Source: Hyphomicrobiales bacterium (GTDB lineage Bacteria; Pseudomonadota; Alphaproteobacteria; Rhizobiales; Aestuariivirgaceae). From it: a stretch of 9,828 nucleotides of DNA. The notes under the pieces were generated by a model, which worked only from the letters and a program-made list of their open reading frames with translations, ran no database searches and had not been told where the DNA came from. The stretch spans positions 1-9,828 of the forward strand of contig JAIBJH010000088.1 of the NCBI GenBank assembly GCA_020029455.1, given 5' to 3'. The position numbers were made by a program, and so were the translations under genes. Shown here in pieces: positions 1-6,605 of this stretch. Each line of letters begins with the position of its first letter. Within the stretch, counting starts at the first letter, position 1.

Positions 1-374
1 GTCTTGTTGAGTTTGATCACGCGCTGCAACGAGAAGGCGGCGTCTTTTGCCGTCACTGGATTGCCGGAAGCGAATTTCAGGCCTTGCCTGATCTTGAGCG
101 TGAATGTTCTGCCGTCCTCGCTTACTGATTGCGACTCGGAAACGCCGCCCACCAGCTTGGTGATGTCTTCCGGTTCAAAGCGCATGATGCGGTCGTAGGT
201 GTTGGCAAGAACCTGTATGCCACTCAATTCATAGGCCTCGGCAGGATCAAGCGAGATGATGTCGTCGATATTTTCTGCGATGACCAGCGTATCCTTTGGC
301 GTGTCTGCAAAAACCTGCTGGGTCAGCGCCAGCATTGCGCCCGCAAGCAACGCATACTTCAAACTCTTGACCAT
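1..374 (-). CDS. ABC importer solute-binding protein, family 5 (DppA/OppA-like), N-terminal part only
   Basis: Periplasmic binding protein that captures a peptide-like ligand for the importer encoded by the four genes upstream. Only the first ~124 residues are in the window; the gene continues past the left edge, and the family is usually about 500-540 residues. It starts at ATG 374-372, behind a good ribosome site (AGGAG at 385-381, six bases spacing). Residues 1-22 form a Sec signal peptide: a basic start (MVKSLK), a hydrophobic core, and a likely cut after VFA. The mature part begins DTPKDTLVIAENIDDI and contains the family-typical stretches SLDPAEAYE, ANTYDRIM, VSEDGRTFTLKIRQG and KFASGNPVTAKDAAFS, matching the start of SBP_bac_5 domains. 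It is the last gene seen in the minus-strand operon, set apart from the ATPase gene by a hairpin-containing gap. The ligand (dipeptide, oligopeptide, opine, nickel chelate or glutathione) cannot be told from this part. The family is sure. Confidence 0.92.
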   Translation of the reverse strand, partial: MVKSLKYALLAGAMLALTQQVFADTPKDTLVIAENIDDIISLDPAEAYELSGIQVLANTYDRIMRFEPEDITKLVGGVSESQSVSEDGRTFTLKIRQGLKFASGNPVTAKDAAFSLQRVIKLNK

Positions 375-380
375 GAACGT

Positions 381-385
381 CTCCT
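381..385 (-). promoter_or_regulatory. Ribosome binding site of the family 5 binding protein
   Basis: AGGAG on the minus strand, six bases before ATG 374-372. It is stronger than the sites inside the operon and fixes the start codon. It lies only five bases downstream of the base of the 391-443 inverted repeat, so the hairpin leaves it exposed. Confidence 0.7.
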
Positions 386-390
386 GATTA

Positions 391-443
391 CTTGAAATGG
401 GCTGCGTGAGCCGCAGTCCTCAACATCTCAGACCCATTTCAAG
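391..443 (-). repeat. 11-bp perfect inverted repeat between the ATPase and binding-protein genes
   Basis: The arms CTTGAAATGGG (391-401) and CCCATTTCAAG (433-443) are exact complements with 31 bases between them. Inside the loop a smaller hairpin can form (CTGCG at 402-406 with CGCAG at 412-416). No run of T follows on the minus strand, so it is not a standard intrinsic terminator. Its place, between the ATPase stop and the ribosome site of the binding protein, suggests an mRNA-processing or stabilising structure that raises binding-protein output relative to the membrane components. A protein-binding operator is the alternative. The repeat is seen directly; its role is inferred. Confidence 0.6.
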
Positions 444-470
444 GACTTGGCAATATGAGGAAAATGCAAG

Positions 471-1235
471 TCAGCCCGTCATGCGGGTAAATCCTCGGCT
501 CGCTGCAATGAGCCGGCGGGTGTAGTCCTGACGAACTTGCCCAGTTCTTAAGCTGTTCGCCTCCACGATCTCGACGAGGCGGCCCAGCTGCATGATGGCA
601 ATCCGGCTGCAAAGGTGAGCCACGACACCGAGGTCATGGCTGACGAGAATGATGGTGAGGCGATGGCTCTTGCGGAGCCTGGAGATCAGGTTGAGGATTT
701 CAGCTTGAACTGAGACATCTAATGCAGATGTCGGCTCATCCAGCAGCAGGATTGGCGGCCGCAGGATAAGCGCCCGGGCGATGGCCACGCGCTGGCGTTG
801 CCCTCCGGACAACTGGTGCGGGTAGCGAAAGCGATGCTGAGGTGAAAGTCCGACTTCGGCAATTGCGCCGACAATCTTCTCGTCCCTTTCACCTATGCCG
901 TGGATGATCAAAGGTTCGCGCAGGACATCATCAACGGTTTGGCGGGGGTGAAGCGAGGCATAAGGGTCCTGGAAGACAAATTGCAGTTGCCGCCGGTCTT
1001 CCTTCGCCCGGCGTGCGGATACAGGCTTTCCGTTCACCAGGAGACCTGCGCTTTCAGAAGGGATCAATCCAGCGATGGCCTTGAGCACGGTTGACTTGCC
1101 GCTGCCGGACTCGCCGACAATGCCAAAACTCTCACCGTCGCCAACGGAAAAACTTACGCCCTGAACAGCCCGTACGGGCTTTCCACCATTTTGGAAAGTC
1201 ACATGCAGGTCGTTGACGTCGATCATGCCAGCCAT
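471..1235 (-). CDS. Peptide/opine-class ABC importer ATPase (DppF/OppF-like)
   Basis: One of two ATP-hydrolysing subunits that power the importer from the cytoplasmic face. Of 254 residues it shows Walker A GESGSGKST at 41-49, Q-loop Gln89 in VFQDPYASLHPR, signature LSGGQRQR at 142-149, Walker B ILLLDEP at 162-168 and the switch His200 in VSHDLGVV. All catalytic residues are intact. The end carries the YTRRLIAA element (238-245) of oligopeptide-type ATPases, but the protein stops soon after and lacks the longer C-terminal extension of many DppF/OppF proteins (about 320-330 residues). The start at 1235 overlaps the upstream ATPase by 13 bases. An alternative ATG at 1226 would give a 4-base ATGA overlap like the other junctions in this operon and removes only three residues; either is possible. 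A specific substrate is not predictable. Confidence 0.93.
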   Translation of the reverse strand: MAGMIDVNDLHVTFQNGGKPVRAVQGVSFSVGDGESFGIVGESGSGKSTVLKAIAGLIPSESAGLLVNGKPVSARRAKEDRRQLQFVFQDPYASLHPRQTVDDVLREPLIIHGIGERDEKIVGAIAEVGLSPQHRFRYPHQLSGGQRQRVAIARALILRPPILLLDEPTSALDVSVQAEILNLISRLRKSHRLTIILVSHDLGVVAHLCSRIAIMQLGRLVEIVEANSLRTGQVRQDYTRRLIAASRGFTRMTG

Positions 1236-2059
1236 GCGGGGTCTCTCACGACCGTCGCCAGTTCGGCACGCGGTTCGTCAAGCGATGGGGCTGCCGCGAC
1301 TAGGGCACGGGTGTAGGGGTGCCGCGCTTTCTTCAAGTCATCGGCGGCACATTCTTCCATGATCTTGCCGCCATACATGATCAGTACCCGGTCACAGAAA
1401 CTGGAGACGATCGTGAGATTGTGGCTGATGAAGATGAGGCCCATGCCGCGTTCTGTCACCAGATCATCGAGAATGCGCAGCACGTCGTTCTGAACAGTCA
1501 CGTCGAGCGCAGAAGTGGGTTCGTCGGCGATCAGGAGATCAGGTTCTGCGACAAGCATCATGGCAATCATGGCGCGCTGGCCCATGCCACCCGAAAGCTG
1601 ATGGGGATATTGATTGTAGACCAATTCAGGATCGCGGATCTTCACCGCTTCCAGCATCGCCAGGGAGCGCTGTTCAGCGTCCTTGCGTGTCGAACCAAGG
1701 TGCAGACGGCAGGTTTCGGAAATCTGCTGGCCGATCCGCTGCACCGGGTTCAGTGAGTATTTCGGATCCTGCATGATCATGGACATGCGGCGGCCACGCA
1801 ATTTTCGCCAATCGCTTTCGCTACGATTGAGCAGCGGTTCTCCCGCGAAACTCAGTTCATCTGCCATGACGATTCCAGGCTTGGGGATAAGCCCGAGGAT
1901 GGCGCGGCCCGCTGTGGTCTTGCCGGAGCCTGATTCACCGACAATGCCAAGCCGCTCCCGTCCCAGCGTGAAGCTGGCGTTGCGGAGCGCATGAGTGACG
2001 CCGCTTCGCCCCGGATAAGCCACGCTCAGATTGCGAACCGAGAGCAGGGTTTCGCTCAT
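1223..2059 (-). CDS. Peptide/opine-class ABC importer ATPase (DppD/OppD-like)
   Basis: Partner of the ATPase encoded just downstream; the two are expected to form a heterodimer beneath the two permeases. The 278 residues carry Walker A GESGSGKTT (41-49), Q-loop Gln97 in IMQDPKYSLNPV, signature LSGGMGQR (155-162), Walker B LLIADEP (175-181) and His213 in ISHNLTIV. The motif HPYTRALVAAAPSL (247-260) is the start of the oligopeptide/dipeptide transporter C-terminal region that marks this ATPase subfamily. The signature has MGQ where RQR is commoner in the partner, a usual variant in DppD-type subunits. Its start codon overlaps the stop of the preceding permease gene by four bases (2056-2059), implying translational coupling. 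The length is slightly short of typical DppD (about 320-330). Confidence 0.94.
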   Translation of the reverse strand: MSETLLSVRNLSVAYPGRSGVTHALRNASFTLGRERLGIVGESGSGKTTAGRAILGLIPKPGIVMADELSFAGEPLLNRSESDWRKLRGRRMSMIMQDPKYSLNPVQRIGQQISETCRLHLGSTRKDAEQRSLAMLEAVKIRDPELVYNQYPHQLSGGMGQRAMIAMMLVAEPDLLIADEPTSALDVTVQNDVLRILDDLVTERGMGLIFISHNLTIVSSFCDRVLIMYGGKIMEECAADDLKKARHPYTRALVAAAPSLDEPRAELATVVRDPAWLA

Positions 2060-2961
2060 CGCTCGGCCTTTGGATCAAAGACATCGCGCAGGCCGTCGCC
2101 CAAGAGATTGAAGCCAAGGCTGACGATGAAAATGGCAATACCTGGGATGGTGGCAACCCACCATTGATCCAGAATGACGTTGCGTCCCGCCGAGACCATG
2201 GCGCCCCATTCCGGCGTTGGCGGCTGGGCGCCAAGGCCCAGGAAGCCCAGGCCCGCAGCCGTGAGGATGATGCCAGCCATGTCGAGCGTCAGCCGCACAA
2301 TGACGGATGACAGACACAGAGGCACGATATGCTTGAACAAAATGCGCCAAGTGGAAGCACCCTGCAACACCACCGCCTGGATGAATTCGCTCTTGGCGAT
2401 GGTGATGGTCTCAGCCCGCGCGATGCGGGCATAGGGCGGCCAGGTTGTGAGTGAGATCGCGATGACAGCGTTCTCAATGCCGGGACCGAGTGCAGCTGCA
2501 AATGCAAGCGCAAGAACCAGACGTGGGAAAGCGAGAAAAATATCCGTGATGCGCATCAGCATGGCATCGACCCAGCCTCCCAGGTAGCCAGCCAGCGTGC
2601 CGACGGCTAACCCAATGGGCGCCACGACGACCGAAACCAGCATGACGATAGTGAGCGTGACTTTCGCGCCAAAAAGGGTGCGGGCGTAGATATCCCGTCC
2701 CAGTTCATCGGTGCCGAACCAGTGCTCTGCGGAGGGGGCCGCGAGGCGGTTGACCAAATCCTGGGAAAGCGGCGAAATGCCTCGCGCTAGCAAGGAGGCG
2801 AGGATTGCTACCAGGATCAACAGCGTTACGATGATGAGGCCAGTCAGCGCTGCCGGGTTGGTGACGACTGCCCGCATGGCGCGAAAGAGATTGCCGAGGG
2901 CCGCCTGCTTGCGCGAGCGCGGCGCTTCGTCTTGCAGCCATTGCACAAGACTTTGCGTCAT
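2056..2961 (-). CDS. Peptide/opine-class ABC importer permease (DppC/OppC-like)
   Basis: Inner-membrane subunit forming half of the translocation channel. It has 301 residues, a usual length for the family. A cytoplasmic N-terminal tail leads to a first membrane helix at about 38-60. Next comes the hallmark periplasmic motif HWFGTDELGRDIYARTLFGA (80-99), which identifies DppC/OppC-type permeases (OppC_N plus BPD_transp_1). The ATPase-contacting EAA loop is SEFIQAVVLQGAS with IFKH-like sequence after it (about 191-211). The conserved late segment LGLGAQPPTPEWGAM (241-255) and terminal LGDGLRDVFDPK are also present. About six membrane helices are expected. The start ATG overlaps the upstream permease stop by four bases (2958-2961). 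Confidence 0.95.
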   Translation of the reverse strand: MTQSLVQWLQDEAPRSRKQAALGNLFRAMRAVVTNPAALTGLIIVTLLILVAILASLLARGISPLSQDLVNRLAAPSAEHWFGTDELGRDIYARTLFGAKVTLTIVMLVSVVVAPIGLAVGTLAGYLGGWVDAMLMRITDIFLAFPRLVLALAFAAALGPGIENAVIAISLTTWPPYARIARAETITIAKSEFIQAVVLQGASTWRILFKHIVPLCLSSVIVRLTLDMAGIILTAAGLGFLGLGAQPPTPEWGAMVSAGRNVILDQWWVATIPGIAIFIVSLGFNLLGDGLRDVFDPKAER

Positions 2962-3998
2962 CCCGCTGTCAACCGTGGATCGAAAATGCGGTAGAGGAAA
3001 TCGGAAAATAGATTGATGCCGACAAAGATCGTGCCGACGAGGATTGTTCCGCCCAGCACCGCATTCATGTCGCTGTTGAAGAGGGCGCGCGTGATGTAGA
3101 GGCCAAGGCCCGGCCAGGCAAAGACAGTTTCTGTCAGAACCGCGCCCTCAAGCAGAGAGGCGTAACTCAATCCGACCACGGTGATGAGCGGCACCATGAT
3201 ATTGGGGAAGGCGTGGCGCCACACGGCGCCCCAGAAAGACCGGCCTTTGACGCGCGCCGCCGTGACATATTCCTGGGCCAACTGGTCGATCATGAAGCTT
3301 CGCGTCATCCGCGCGATATAAGCCAAGGAAAAATAGCCAAGAATTGTCGCCGGCAGGATGAGGTGACTGAAGGCATTCCGGAAGATGTCCCATTCGCCTT
3401 CTATTGCTGCATCGATGAGGATGACGCCTGTCCTTGCCGTGACGACATCGTCATAGAAAACATCAAGACGGCCGGTGCCCGACACCCAGCCCAGCTTGCC
3501 GTAGAAAAAGAACAGCCCAACGAGACCCAGCCAGAAGACCGGCACAGAATAACCGAACAACCCGACAATGCGGATTATGTGGTCAGGCCAGCGGCCCTTG
3601 CGCGCACCGGCCCAAACGCCGGCGGGCACGCCGACCGCCATGCCGATGATGATGGCGATGGTTGCAAGTTCAAAAGTAGCGGGAAACACCCGGAGGAGAT
3701 CACTCAGAACGGGCTGGGATGTGAGGACCGAAATGCCGAACTCGCCGCTGAGCACGCGTTTCAGGTAGAGCGCGTATTGCACGATGAGGGGCCGGTCGAG
3801 GCCGAGCGCCAGAAATGTCTGGTCGTAAACCTCCTTGGAGGCCTTGTCGCCGACAACGGCAAGGACGGGATCTATCTTGGTCAGGCGGCCGATAAAAAAG
3901 GTGACAGCTGTCAGCCCAACGAATGTGAGGGCAAGTGATGCCAGAAAGGTCGCCGCTTGCCGTGCCGTTGCGATTGCCCAAGCTGTCTTGTTGTCCAT
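2958..3998 (-). CDS. Peptide/opine-class ABC importer permease (DppB/OppB-like)
   Basis: Second channel-forming subunit of the importer. With ATG 3998-3996 it has 346 residues: a first membrane helix at about 15-37, the periplasmic segment LGLDRPLIVQYALYLKRVLSGEFGIS (65-90) typical of DppB, and further helices at about 110-132, 140-167, 212-230, 265-290 and 315-333. The EAA loop is EYVTAARVKG (243-252), followed by RHAFPN. The end YRIFDPRL is typical. The frame stays open upstream to 4121, but those 41 extra residues overlap the GAF gene, are not membrane-like and do not resemble family N-termini, so I reject that start. A TTG at 4004-4002 with a GTGGGG-like ribosome site seven bases before it is a possible alternative adding two residues. 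The gap to the GAF stop is 28 bases, so the two are probably co-transcribed. Confidence 0.92.
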   Translation of the reverse strand: MDNKTAWAIATARQAATFLASLALTFVGLTAVTFFIGRLTKIDPVLAVVGDKASKEVYDQTFLALGLDRPLIVQYALYLKRVLSGEFGISVLTSQPVLSDLLRVFPATFELATIAIIIGMAVGVPAGVWAGARKGRWPDHIIRIVGLFGYSVPVFWLGLVGLFFFYGKLGWVSGTGRLDVFYDDVVTARTGVILIDAAIEGEWDIFRNAFSHLILPATILGYFSLAYIARMTRSFMIDQLAQEYVTAARVKGRSFWGAVWRHAFPNIMVPLITVVGLSYASLLEGAVLTETVFAWPGLGLYITRALFNSDMNAVLGGTILVGTIFVGINLFSDFLYRIFDPRLTAG

Positions 3999-4026
3999 CG
4001 CCAAGCTGCGACCCCACTTGGCGTTA

Positions 4027-4533
4027 TCAATCGGGGCTTTTACTGGCGCTGTCAAATTGCGTTGCCAAGGCCCAGCAAAGGCTCGCCGGAAGTGGAAGAA
4101 GGGCTTCTGCGGCTGCAACACGCTCTGCCGTATAGTGGTGTTCGGCGGCCAGCATGTTCACAGTGGCAACCAGTTCATTGCGGAGAAAAATCGGCAGGTT
4201 CAGCACGGAACCACAGCCGAGCGAGGCGATCAGCTCATGGTCCGGAAACGCCTTGGCAATGTCCGCAATCGTATTCGCAACGAAGCTGCGCCGTTGGCCA
4301 TGCACGATATCGAACCACTCGTCCCGATGGATGGGCTTAGTGCCAGAAACGGGATACTGCTTGGGATGATTGGTATAGACCCGCCGCGCCACACCTTCAT
4401 CCATCTCGACTGTCGTCACTGTGAACAGGATGTGCCCAATTTCAGCAAACGCCAATGTGTCGAGGGCCGCCCACAATTCACCGGAGGACACCGCGACGGA
4501 TACTTTGTTGGAAAAAGTGGAAAGGGAGGACAT
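4027..4533 (-). CDS. Free-standing GAF-domain protein
   Basis: A 168-residue cytoplasmic protein that is essentially one GAF domain (about residues 20-155), a fold that binds small ligands such as nucleotides, haem or metabolites. Visible family features are the N-terminal STFSNKVSVAVSSGELWAAL helix, ALDTLAFAEIGHILFTVTT, RRVYTNHPKQYPVSGTKP, FVANTIADIAKAFPDHELIASLGCGSVLNLPIF, and the closing VATVNMLAAEHHYTAERVAAAEAL. It carries no kinase, cyclase or DNA-binding domain, and its ligand is unknown. It is the first gene of the minus-strand operon, 28 bases ahead of the permease gene, so it may sense or modulate the transported compound. There is no clear ribosome site. An in-frame TTG at 4548 has a weak AGG seven bases ahead; the in-frame stop at 4554 bounds the frame. 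I prefer ATG 4533, which fits the usual N-terminus. The family call is firm; a role in transport is inference. Confidence 0.82.
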   Translation of the reverse strand: MSSLSTFSNKVSVAVSSGELWAALDTLAFAEIGHILFTVTTVEMDEGVARRVYTNHPKQYPVSGTKPIHRDEWFDIVHGQRRSFVANTIADIAKAFPDHELIASLGCGSVLNLPIFLRNELVATVNMLAAEHHYTAERVAAAEALLPLPASLCWALATQFDSASKSPD

Positions 4534-4673
4534 AGATCTGCAGCACAAACGTTAGCCTGCGCTGGGCGAGAATGTCTATGCCCGCTTGCAATCGGCGAAA
4601 CGCAAAGCGATCCGGATGGTCTCTTCCGACTAAACCAGTTCTGCTCGGCAACACGTCGGGAAACCTTATGCGG

Positions 4674-4697
4674 GATTTCCATCTTGGGAAGGAAATC
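4674..4697. repeat. 7-bp inverted repeat with 10-base spacer
   Basis: GATTTCC (4674-4680) and GGAAATC (4691-4697) are exact complements separated by ten bases. The spacing would suit a dimeric regulator. A match this short has a fair probability of arising by chance in a region of this size, so it is only a candidate operator. Confidence 0.3.
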
Positions 4698-4741
4698 AGC
4701 CAAGGTTGCCTGATCCAAGTTCCCAGTATTGAAATAATCAC

Positions 4742-4760
4742 ATAATGATTGACTCATTAT
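4742..4760. promoter_or_regulatory. Candidate operator: 7-5-7 dyad upstream of the dehydrogenase gene
   Basis: ATAATGA (4742-4748), spacer TTGAC, TCATTAT (4754-4760): a perfect 19-base dyad centred at 4751, 46 bases before the dehydrogenase start. It overlaps promoter-like sequence on both strands: a perfect TATAAT on the minus strand (4761-4756) and TTGACT on the plus strand (4749-4754). A repressor bound here could control both divergent operons. The symmetry is seen; binding by a regulator is inference. Confidence 0.45.
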
Positions 4761-4784
4761 ACCAGTTATGCCATCGAGCGACAT
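4756..4784 (-). promoter_or_regulatory. Candidate minus-strand promoter for the GAF/peptide-importer operon
   Basis: A perfect TATAAT box on the minus strand (4761-4756) with a weak -35 (ATGTCG, 4784-4779, three of six matches) at 17 bases. Transcription would start near 4749 and leave a leader of about 215 bases before the GAF start. The -10 is good but the -35 is poor, and no plus-strand promoter of better quality was found for the opposite operon. Confidence 0.3.
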
Positions 4785-4786
4785 AC

Positions 4787-4791
4787 TGGAG
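4787..4791 (+). promoter_or_regulatory. Ribosome binding site of the ApnO-like gene
   Basis: TGGAG five bases before ATG 4797. This decides the start against the upstream TTG at 4749, which has no ribosome site, lies in the dyad, and would add 16 residues ahead of the Rossmann strand. Confidence 0.6.
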
Positions 4792-4796
4792 CTTTG

Positions 4797-5624
4797 ATGA
4801 CAAAAGTCGCTCTCTTTGGTGCTGGTGGAAAAATGGGGATGCGGCTTGGGGCCAATCTCAAGAACTCGCGTTTTACCGTGGCCCCGGTTGAAGTGAGTGA
4901 AGCTGGCCGCCAGCGCCTTGCAGATGAATTGGGGTGGCAGGCATCTGATGCGGAAACCGCATTGATAGGTGCCGAGATTGTGGTCCTGGCTGTTCCCGAT
5001 ACCGCAATCGGGAAGGTGGCTCATGGCATTGTGGACAAGCTCAAGCCCGGCACCCTGGTTGTCATCCTGGATGCCGCCGCACCCTATGCGGGCCATCTGC
5101 CGAAGCGTCCGGACATCACCTATTTCGTGACGCACCCGTGTCATCCGCCGATCTTCAACGATGAGACGGAGATGAAGGCCAAGCTTGATCGTTTCGGCGG
5201 CATCGCCGCCAAGCAGGCGATCGTGTGTTGCCTCATGCAAGGCCCGGAAAGTGATTTCGCGCGGGGCGAAGAGGTGGCCAAGACAATCTGGGCGCCAGTG
5301 ATGCGCTCTCACCGGCTTACCGTCGAGCAGCTTGCCCTGCTTGAGCCCGGCCTTGCCGAAACTGTCGTGGCTTCGCTGCTCGATGTCATGCGGGAAGCCA
5401 TGGAGGAAGTGGTGAGGCGCGGCGTGCCGGAAGAGGCCGCGCGCGACTTCCTGCTGGGGCACATGAACATTCTTGGCGCTGTCATCTTCAAAGAGCAGCC
5501 GGGCGTGTTTTCTGACGCCTGCAACAAGGCCATTCAATTCGGCAAGCCGGTGCTCATGCGCGACGATTGGAAGCGCGTGTTTGAACCCGACGAAATTGCC
5601 GCATCCATCCAACGCATTACTTGA
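4797..5624 (+). CDS. apnO: NAD(P)-dependent dehydrogenase, D-apionate oxidoisomerase-like (ApnO family)
   Basis: Soluble oxidoreductase of 275 residues. The N-terminal Rossmann fold opens MTKVALFGAGGKMGMRLG with the nucleotide-binding GAGGKMG at 8-14. After it come EIVVLAVPDTAIGKV (60-74) and VVILDAAAPYAGHLPKR (88-104). The signature THPCHPPIFNDE (112-123) and MQGPES (147-152) lead into a helical C-terminal domain of 6-phosphogluconate-dehydrogenase type, with LLEPGLAET (181-189), GHMNILGAVIFKE (221-233) and DACNKAIQFG (240-249). From memory, this pattern closely matches D-apionate oxidoisomerase, which uses NAD+ to oxidise and rearrange D-apionate to 3-oxo-isoapionate in the breakdown of the plant branched sugar apiose. 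It heads the plus-strand operon, 23 bases before a sugar-binding protein gene, which fits a catabolic role on an imported pentose derivative. The family is confident; the exact substrate is likely but unproven. An uncharacterised sister enzyme is the alternative. Confidence 0.8.
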   Translation: MTKVALFGAGGKMGMRLGANLKNSRFTVAPVEVSEAGRQRLADELGWQASDAETALIGAEIVVLAVPDTAIGKVAHGIVDKLKPGTLVVILDAAAPYAGHLPKRPDITYFVTHPCHPPIFNDETEMKAKLDRFGGIAAKQAIVCCLMQGPESDFARGEEVAKTIWAPVMRSHRLTVEQLALLEPGLAETVVASLLDVMREAMEEVVRRGVPEEAARDFLLGHMNILGAVIFKEQPGVFSDACNKAIQFGKPVLMRDDWKRVFEPDEIAASIQRIT

Positions 5625-5635
5625 TTCATCAAAAA

Positions 5636-5641
5636 GGGAGG
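5636..5641 (+). promoter_or_regulatory. Strong ribosome binding site of the sugar-binding protein
   Basis: GGGAGG six bases ahead of ATG 5648. It is the best ribosome site in the window, as expected for a binding protein made in excess, and it rules out the upstream in-frame start at 5621. Confidence 0.75.
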
Positions 5642-5647
5642 AAAACC

Positions 5648-6589
5648 ATGATGAAAGTGACCCGCCGAATTGCCGTTGCCGCCATGTTCGGGGCCATGGC
5701 ATTCACAACATCTGTTTCGGCACAGGCCGCCGACCTGATCGCCATCATCACGCCCTCGCCAGACAATCCGTTCTTCAAGGCGGAAGCGGATGGTGCTGCC
5801 GCCAAGGCCACGGAGCTGGGCTATGAGACCCTGGTTGCTTCACATGATGACGACGCCAACAAGCAATCCGAACTGATTGACACGGCCATCGCGCGTGGCG
5901 CCAAGGCTATCATCCTCGACAATGCCGGTGCTGACGCCACTGTTGCTGCCGTGCAAAAAGCCAAGGATGCTGGCATTCCATCATTTCTGATTGACCGTGA
6001 AATCAATGCCACGGGCGTTGCCGCTGCCCAGATCGTGTCGAACAACTACCAGGGTGCTCAGCTTGGTGCGCAGGAATTCGTCAAGCTCATGGGCGAGAAG
6101 GGCACGTTCGTTGAACTCGTCGGCAAGGAATCCGACACCAACGCGGGCATCCGTTCAAAGGGATATCACGACGTGATCGACTCCTATCCTGATCTCAAGA
6201 TGGTGGCGCAGCAATCCGCCAACTGGAGCCAGAAGGAAGCCTTCGACAAAATGGAAACCATCTTGCAGGCCAATCCGGACATCAAGGGCGTGATCTCCGG
6301 CAACGACACCATGGCCATGGGCGCGATTGCCGCTCTGCAAGCGGCTGGCAAGAAGGATGTGATCGTCGTTGGCTTCGACGGGTCGAATGACGTGCGCGAC
6401 TCGATACTTGCGGGCGGCATCAAGGCAACTGTTCTGCAGCCGGCCTATTACTCAGCGCAGCTCGCGGTCGAACAGGCCCATGATGCAATCGCCAACAAGA
6501 AGATGCCTGCCCAGGAAAAGCAGCTTCTCGATTGCGTGCTGATCAATGCTGACAACGCCGCGAAGCTTGAGACCTTTGCACTCAAGTAA
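5648..6589 (+). CDS. Periplasmic sugar-binding protein, ribose class (RbsB-like, Peripla_BP_4)
   Basis: Captures a sugar in the periplasm and delivers it to the RbsA/RbsC-type transporter encoded downstream. It has 313 residues with a Sec signal peptide (MMKVTRRIAV, hydrophobic core, cut near SAQA at 24-27). Compared from memory with E. coli RbsB, many ligand residues are kept: Asn40, Phe42 and Phe43 in SPDNPFF, Asp117-Arg118 in LIDREIN, Asn219 in SGNDTMAMGA, Asp244 in VGFDGSND and Gln264 in TVLQPAYY. Differences are Gly167 at the place of RbsB Arg141, Asp91 for Asn64 and Trp193 for Phe164, so the ligand is probably not plain ribose. With an ApnO-like enzyme upstream, D-apiose or another branched pentose or polyol is the leading guess; erythritol-type ligands are an alternative. 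It is 23 bases after the dehydrogenase stop, in one operon. Confidence 0.92.
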   Translation: MMKVTRRIAVAAMFGAMAFTTSVSAQAADLIAIITPSPDNPFFKAEADGAAAKATELGYETLVASHDDDANKQSELIDTAIARGAKAIILDNAGADATVAAVQKAKDAGIPSFLIDREINATGVAAAQIVSNNYQGAQLGAQEFVKLMGEKGTFVELVGKESDTNAGIRSKGYHDVIDSYPDLKMVAQQSANWSQKEAFDKMETILQANPDIKGVISGNDTMAMGAIAALQAAGKKDVIVVGFDGSNDVRDSILAGGIKATVLQPAYYSAQLAVEQAHDAIANKKMPAQEKQLLDCVLINADNAAKLETFALK

Positions 6590-6605
6590 TCCTCCCTGAC
6601 GACTG

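Larger units (their letters stand above)
4534..4796. other. Divergent intergenic region between the two operons
   Basis: About 263 bases without a convincing gene on either strand. Open frames crossing it on the minus strand are extensions of antisense frames of the dehydrogenase gene and have no recognisable protein sequence. It should hold both divergent promoters. The part nearest the dehydrogenase gene (about 4725-4765) is clearly richer in A and T than the flanks and carries a 7-5-7 dyad. A second dyad lies at 4674-4697. No regulator gene is present in the window to bind them. Confidence 0.7.

Noticed and set aside
3999..4121. Longer N-terminus for the DppB-like permease starting at 4121
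   Set aside because: It would overlap the GAF gene by 95 bases and adds polar, non-family residues before the first membrane helix.
3213..4713. Plus-strand open frames (3213-3938 and 3835-4713) opposite the permease and GAF genes
   Set aside because: They mirror genes with firm domain matches; their translations are low-complexity shadow sequence without membrane or domain character.
4534..4757. Possible remnant of a regulator gene on the minus strand upstream of the GAF gene (starting at ATG 4757)
   Set aside because: The frame gives no recognisable helix-turn-helix or other domain, has no ribosome site, and runs into the GAF gene in another frame. I found no frameshifted reading that looks like a known family.
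4416..5702. Long minus-strand open frame (about 428 codons) antisense to the ApnO-like gene and crossing the divergent region
   Set aside because: It is the mirror of a strongly conserved gene on the plus strand, has no recognisable domain, is rich in His, Arg and Pro as antisense frames are, and runs through both the dyad and the start of the GAF gene.
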